DNA of 64,000 nt from Streptomyces kanamyceticus (GTDB lineage: Bacteria > Actinomycetota > Actinomycetes > Streptomycetales > Streptomycetaceae). The stretch lies in the NCBI RefSeq assembly GCF_008704495.1, contig NZ_CP023699.1, positions 9,734,001 through 9,798,000 of the forward strand, written 5' to 3'. Made by a program: the position numbers and the translations under genes. The number at the start of each line of letters is the position of its first letter. The first letter of the stretch is position 1. Positions 60,853 through 64,000 of this stretch are shown piece by piece. The notes beneath the pieces are model-generated. The model saw only the letters and a list, made by a program, of their open reading frames with translations, was not told the origin of the DNA and did no database searches.

Positions 60853-61431
60853 ATGGCACTGGACTGGAACGCACTCCTCGTCGACCAGCTCGACTGGCAC
60901 TGGCAGCACCAGCTGCGCGCGCGCCTGGACGGCCTCACCGACGACGAATACTTCTGGGAGCCCGTACCGGAATGCTGGACCGTGCGCCCGAGCGGCACCG
61001 GCACGGCCCCGGTACAGGCCGGGTCCGGAGACTTCACGATCGACTGGGCCTATCCGGAACCGGTGCCCGCGCCGGTCACGACGATCGCCTGGCGCCTCGG
61101 GCACATCCTCGTCGGCGTCCTGGGCGCGCGCAGCGCCGCACACTTCGGCGGGCCGCCTGCGGATTACCTGACGTACGCGTACCCAGGAACCGGCGCGGCG
61201 GCGCTGGACCGGCTCGACGAGGCGTACGCACGATGGATCGCCGGGGTGCGGGGACTCGGCGAGGACGGCTTGGCGCGGCCGTGCGGCGAGGCCGAGGGGG
61301 CGTTCGCGAAGGAGCCGATGGCGACGCTCGTGCTGCACATCCACCGCGAGATGATCCACCACGGAGCGGAGATCTCCCTGCTCAGGGACCTGTACGCACA
61401 CCGGACAAGCCGGGGCTCGGCCACTGCCTGA
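60853..61431 (+). CDS. DinB-family protein
   Basis: A 192-residue four-helix DinB-like protein with an N-terminal WHWQHQLRARLDGLTDDEYFWEP and late LVLHIHREMIHHGAEISLLRDLY. The His residues fit the metal-binding triad of DinB/YfiT hydrolases or thiol S-transferases. It lies divergent from the small hypothetical gene. Substrate unknown. Confidence 0.8.
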   Translation: MALDWNALLVDQLDWHWQHQLRARLDGLTDDEYFWEPVPECWTVRPSGTGTAPVQAGSGDFTIDWAYPEPVPAPVTTIAWRLGHILVGVLGARSAAHFGGPPADYLTYAYPGTGAAALDRLDEAYARWIAGVRGLGEDGLARPCGEAEGAFAKEPMATLVLHIHREMIHHGAEISLLRDLYAHRTSRGSATA

Positions 61432-61649
61432 CGCGCCGGTTCGTCGCGGTCGTCAGTACGTCGCCGGTCGTGCCGCCCGTGGGCGGCGGAAGTGACCGGA
61501 ACTGAGCGGAAGTGAACAAGGCGCGTCGGAGGTCGACTGTGTGGCCGTTCTGGCGCTCGGCGGCGCGGAATCGGGGATTATGGCGCCAGACCCGCATTCC
61601 CTCAGGCGGACCGTTCCGTGGCCGGTTCGGGGCGAGGGACGGAGGAGGG

Positions 61650-62417
61650 GTGCGCGATGGCGCAGTGGGGGAGAGGGACGAGCAACTCGCGCGAGCGTTC
61701 GTGGAGTTGGCCGACACCCTGGTGGAAGGCTTCTACCTGGTCGACTTCCTGCACGTGTTGACCGACCACATGATCGCTCTGTTGGACGTGACGGCGATCG
61801 GGGTGGTCATGGTCGATGCGCAGGGGCGGCTGGTGGACGTCACCGCATCGACTCATACCGCCCACCAACTGGAGGAAGCGCAAGTCGAGTTCGACGAGGG
61901 CCCCTGCAGGGACTGCTGCCTTCAGGGGGAACAGGTCGGCCCGGTGGGCCTGACCCTGCCCGCGGCCGCCGAGCGCTGGCCACGCTTCACTCAAACTGCC
62001 CGCGCGGCCGGATTCGCCACCGTGGCCGCCGTCCCGCTGCGCCTGCGCGACGAGGTCATCGGCGCGGTGAACATCTTCCACTCGGACCCGGTCGGCATTC
62101 ACCCGGCGAGCCTGCGTCTGGCCCAGGCCCTGGCGGATGCCGCGACCATCGGCATCCTGCACCAACGCATCTCCCAGAACCAGGCCGAGCGGGTCAGCCA
62201 ACTGCAGACCGCGCTCAACAGCCGGATCACCATCGAGCAGGCCAAGGGCGTCGTCGGGGCCCTCCTGCACGTCACCCCCGATGCCGCCTTCGGGTATCTG
62301 CGCGCCCACGCCCGCAGCAACCAGACGTCACTGACCAAGGTGTGCCAACTCGTCGTCGAAGGGCAGCTGTCCGTCGAGACGTTCGCCGTGCCTCAGGACC
62401 GGAAGCGGCACCTGTGA
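61650..62417 (+). CDS. GAF-ANTAR protein
   Basis: A 255-residue protein: a GAF domain (about residues 25-165, LLDVTAIGVVMVDAQGRL, FATVAAVPLRLRDEVIGAVNIFH) and ANTAR (SRITIEQAKGVVGALLHVTPDAAFGYLRAHARSNQTSLTKVCQLVV). It senses a ligand or redox state and controls RNA antitermination. GTG 61650 has GGAGG 4 bases before it. CRDCC in the GAF domain could form a disulfide or bind metal. The next GAF-ANTAR gene follows 72 bases later. Confidence 0.85.
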   Translation: MRDGAVGERDEQLARAFVELADTLVEGFYLVDFLHVLTDHMIALLDVTAIGVVMVDAQGRLVDVTASTHTAHQLEEAQVEFDEGPCRDCCLQGEQVGPVGLTLPAAAERWPRFTQTARAAGFATVAAVPLRLRDEVIGAVNIFHSDPVGIHPASLRLAQALADAATIGILHQRISQNQAERVSQLQTALNSRITIEQAKGVVGALLHVTPDAAFGYLRAHARSNQTSLTKVCQLVVEGQLSVETFAVPQDRKRHL

Positions 62418-62489
62418 TGCTCTTGCCGTATCGCCCTGCGGCCGGTGCCAGCAGCGCCTCACCGGGCCAGTCAGTCAAGGAGTTGCGCG

Positions 62490-63188
62490 GTGCCCGCAGA
62501 CACCCCCGGCATTCCCGGTCTCCTGTCCGCCGCTGCCCAGGCAGGGCACGGCCTGCCCGCGCTCTCACCCAGTGCCTGCGCGGCCGCGCTCGGCCTTGAC
62601 GGGCTCACCCTCTGCGTCCTTGATCGCTCAGGCCTCGAACTCGTGTGGTACGACCCGGCCGACATCGTGGGGATCGCCTTCGAAGACCTCCAGTTCACCC
62701 TCGGCGAAGGCCCCACCCTGGACGTCGCCCGCACCGGCGAACCCGTACTCGTGCCCGACCTGCAGGCCCTGCCCGGACACCGGTGGCCCGCCCTGCTGGC
62801 CGCCCTCCACCGGAAGCTCCCGCGCGTCGCGTACTCCGTCCCCCTCAGCCTGGGCGCCATCCGCCTCGGCGTCCTCAACGGCCACCGCAGCACACCCGGC
62901 CTGCCCACCCGCTCTCAACTCGGCCAACTCTTCGCCCTCGCCGAAGGCGTCACCGCCATCCTTACGACGCCCGACGGCATCCACGACATGGGCACCAACA
63001 ACCCGATCCCGCTGCACCGAGCCGTTATCCACCAGGCGACCGGCGCCCTGACGGTCCTCCTGGACATCCCCATCGACCAAGCCCTCGCCCGCCTGCGCGC
63101 CTACGCCTTCACCCACAACCTCGCACTCCTGGACGTCGCCCACGCCGTTGTCCATCACCAGGACACCCTGGACAAACCGCCCGGCTAG
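62490..63188 (+). CDS. GAF-ANTAR-like protein
   Basis: A 232-residue protein with a GAF-like domain (LTLCVLDRSGLELVWYDPA, VLVPDLQALPGHRWPAL) and an ANTAR-like tail (HRAVIHQATGALTVLLDIPIDQALARLRAYAFTHNLALLDVAHAVV). It was placed by AAGGAG 8 bases before GTG 62490. The pair with the preceding gene may act together on one RNA. The ANTAR motif is looser here. Confidence 0.75.
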   Translation: MPADTPGIPGLLSAAAQAGHGLPALSPSACAAALGLDGLTLCVLDRSGLELVWYDPADIVGIAFEDLQFTLGEGPTLDVARTGEPVLVPDLQALPGHRWPALLAALHRKLPRVAYSVPLSLGAIRLGVLNGHRSTPGLPTRSQLGQLFALAEGVTAILTTPDGIHDMGTNNPIPLHRAVIHQATGALTVLLDIPIDQALARLRAYAFTHNLALLDVAHAVVHHQDTLDKPPG

Positions 63189-63387
63189 CTTTTGCGGGCA
63201 CCTCGGGTAGTACCAGTGAGTTACCCCCCCCGTACCACGCTGGGTGGAACCACCGTCTCGCTACATCCAGGGGGCTAGCGGCAGATCAACCACTGGTCGG
63301 ATGCGCGCAGTTGACCAGGTCGCCTATCGTTTCCACTCCGCTGGAGCGCAACGCGAAGACAGCGCGACGCGGAGACGGGGGATAGGC

Positions 63388-64000
63388 ATGCGGCACGGCA
63401 TTGCGCGGCACACGCTCGAGGGTGTGGGCGACGCGCGGGTTTCGACACACCCGTTCACCACCGCGGACGGGCTCGCCCTGAACCTGACCCGCTTTCAGCG
63501 GGGCGAGGGCGAGAGCGACGACGTCGTACTCCTGATGCACGGCCTGACCGCATCGAGCGACCTGTTCATCATGCCCGAGCACTACAACATGGCGACCTAC
63601 CTCCTGGACCACGGCTTCCCCGACGTGTGGACGGTCGACCTGCGCATCAGCAGCAGGTATCCGTACAACACCGAACCCGGGGACTCCTCGATCGACGACG
63701 TCGTCCACTACGACCACCCCGCCATGCTGGCCGAACTGCGTCGGCACGTCGGGCAGCGGCGGCGCATCCACGTCGTCGCCCACTGCCTGGGCTCCACATC
63801 GTTCTCGATGAGTCTGGCCGCGGGGACGGTCACGGGCATCACCAGCATGGTCGCGCAGAGCGTGGGCCTGGTGGTCAAGGTGCCCGGCTGGTCCCGGTGG
63901 AAGATCGAACTCGCTCCGACGCTGCTCGAACACGTGCTGGGGCTCTCGGCGATCGATCCCAGGATGGGGAACTCGCCGCGTTTGACGCGGTCCTGGGCGC
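63388..64000 (+). CDS. Alpha/beta hydrolase with Cys at nucleophile elbow, 3' end outside window
   Basis: The first 204 residues of a protein whose frame runs off the window. It has LLMHGLTASSDLF (oxyanion loop), FPDVWTVDLRISSRYPYN and HVVAHCLGSTSFSMSLAAG. The elbow is A-H-C-L-G, with Cys where Ser is usual, as in dienelactone hydrolase and PHA synthase. It resembles the hydrolase part of proteins linked to GMC/cholesterol oxidases. ATG 63388 follows GGGGGATAGGC. The 199 bases before it hold no gene. Confidence 0.7.
   Translation, partial: MRHGIARHTLEGVGDARVSTHPFTTADGLALNLTRFQRGEGESDDVVLLMHGLTASSDLFIMPEHYNMATYLLDHGFPDVWTVDLRISSRYPYNTEPGDSSIDDVVHYDHPAMLAELRRHVGQRRRIHVVAHCLGSTSFSMSLAAGTVTGITSMVAQSVGLVVKVPGWSRWKIELAPTLLEHVLGLSAIDPRMGNSPRLTRSWA

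Overview
The window is very GC-rich, uses G/C almost everywhere at third codon positions, starts many genes with GTG, and joins many neighbours by 4-base ATGA or GTGA overlaps. Together with its gene content (DUF1707, SARP/AfsR-type regulator, ANTAR proteins, ECF41 and ECF42 sigma units, Arr, Trypco1/STAND proteins) this points to a Streptomyces chromosome or a very close relative. I saw no rRNA, tRNA, CRISPR array, intact insertion sequence or replication origin.

Region 1 (1-18.6 kb, + strand) is one tightly coupled operon for an extracellular polysaccharide. It has a two-domain oxidoreductase (cut by the window edge), a heparinase II/III-like lyase, a beta-helix lipoprotein, a Wzy/O-antigen-ligase-like membrane protein, two glycosyltransferases, a Wzx-like flippase, a pyruvyltransferase-family protein and sugar-nucleotide enzymes (glucose-1-phosphate cytidylyltransferase, TylC3/NovU-type C-methyltransferase, SDR epimerase, RmlC-like epimerase, GSA-type aminotransferase, PIG-L deacetylase). 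Sugar activation, tailoring, assembly, export and trimming are all present, but no CDP-glucose 4,6-dehydratase is visible.

Region 2 (18.6-26.5 kb) has a PAP2 phosphatase preceded by an overlapping 40-residue gene, a DUF1707 protein, a 2-phosphosulfolactate phosphatase pseudogene, a Nudix hydrolase and a GNAT enzyme. It also has a minus-strand group: an HTH-like protein, a Trypco1-domain protein and an 1136-residue fusion of trypsin-like protease, STAND NTPase, histidine kinase and receiver.

Region 3 (26.5-46.8 kb) is a run of small regulatory, metabolic and transport units. They are a YdcF protein, a MarR-like regulator with a SoxR-type operator, an ANTAR protein, an MBL hydrolase divergent from an AtzG-like/amidase/TetR operon, a Drr-type ABC exporter convergent with a giant SARP regulator, HPP, a universal stress protein, an amino-acid permease, a scar of gene remnants (41.2-41.9 kb), a DGPF/ECF42 pair, a methyltransferase, a ricin-B-like secreted protein and a TetR/hydrolase operon.

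Region 4 (46.9-51.8 kb) is a compact class I lanthipeptide locus. A 47-residue precursor gene (minus strand, own canonical promoter, terminator behind it) lies divergent to a full-length LanB dehydratase and a LanC cyclase (plus strand, coupled). No dedicated transporter, leader protease or immunity gene is visible.

Region 5 (52-64 kb) holds a secreted protein, a sulfite-oxidase-like molybdoenzyme and a di-Mop molybdate-binding protein, two divergent TetR/oxidoreductase pairs with clear palindromic operators, an APH-like kinase divergent from an Arr rifamycin ADP-ribosyltransferase, an AhpD-like/ECF41 pair, a DinB protein, two GAF-ANTAR proteins and a hydrolase cut by the window end.
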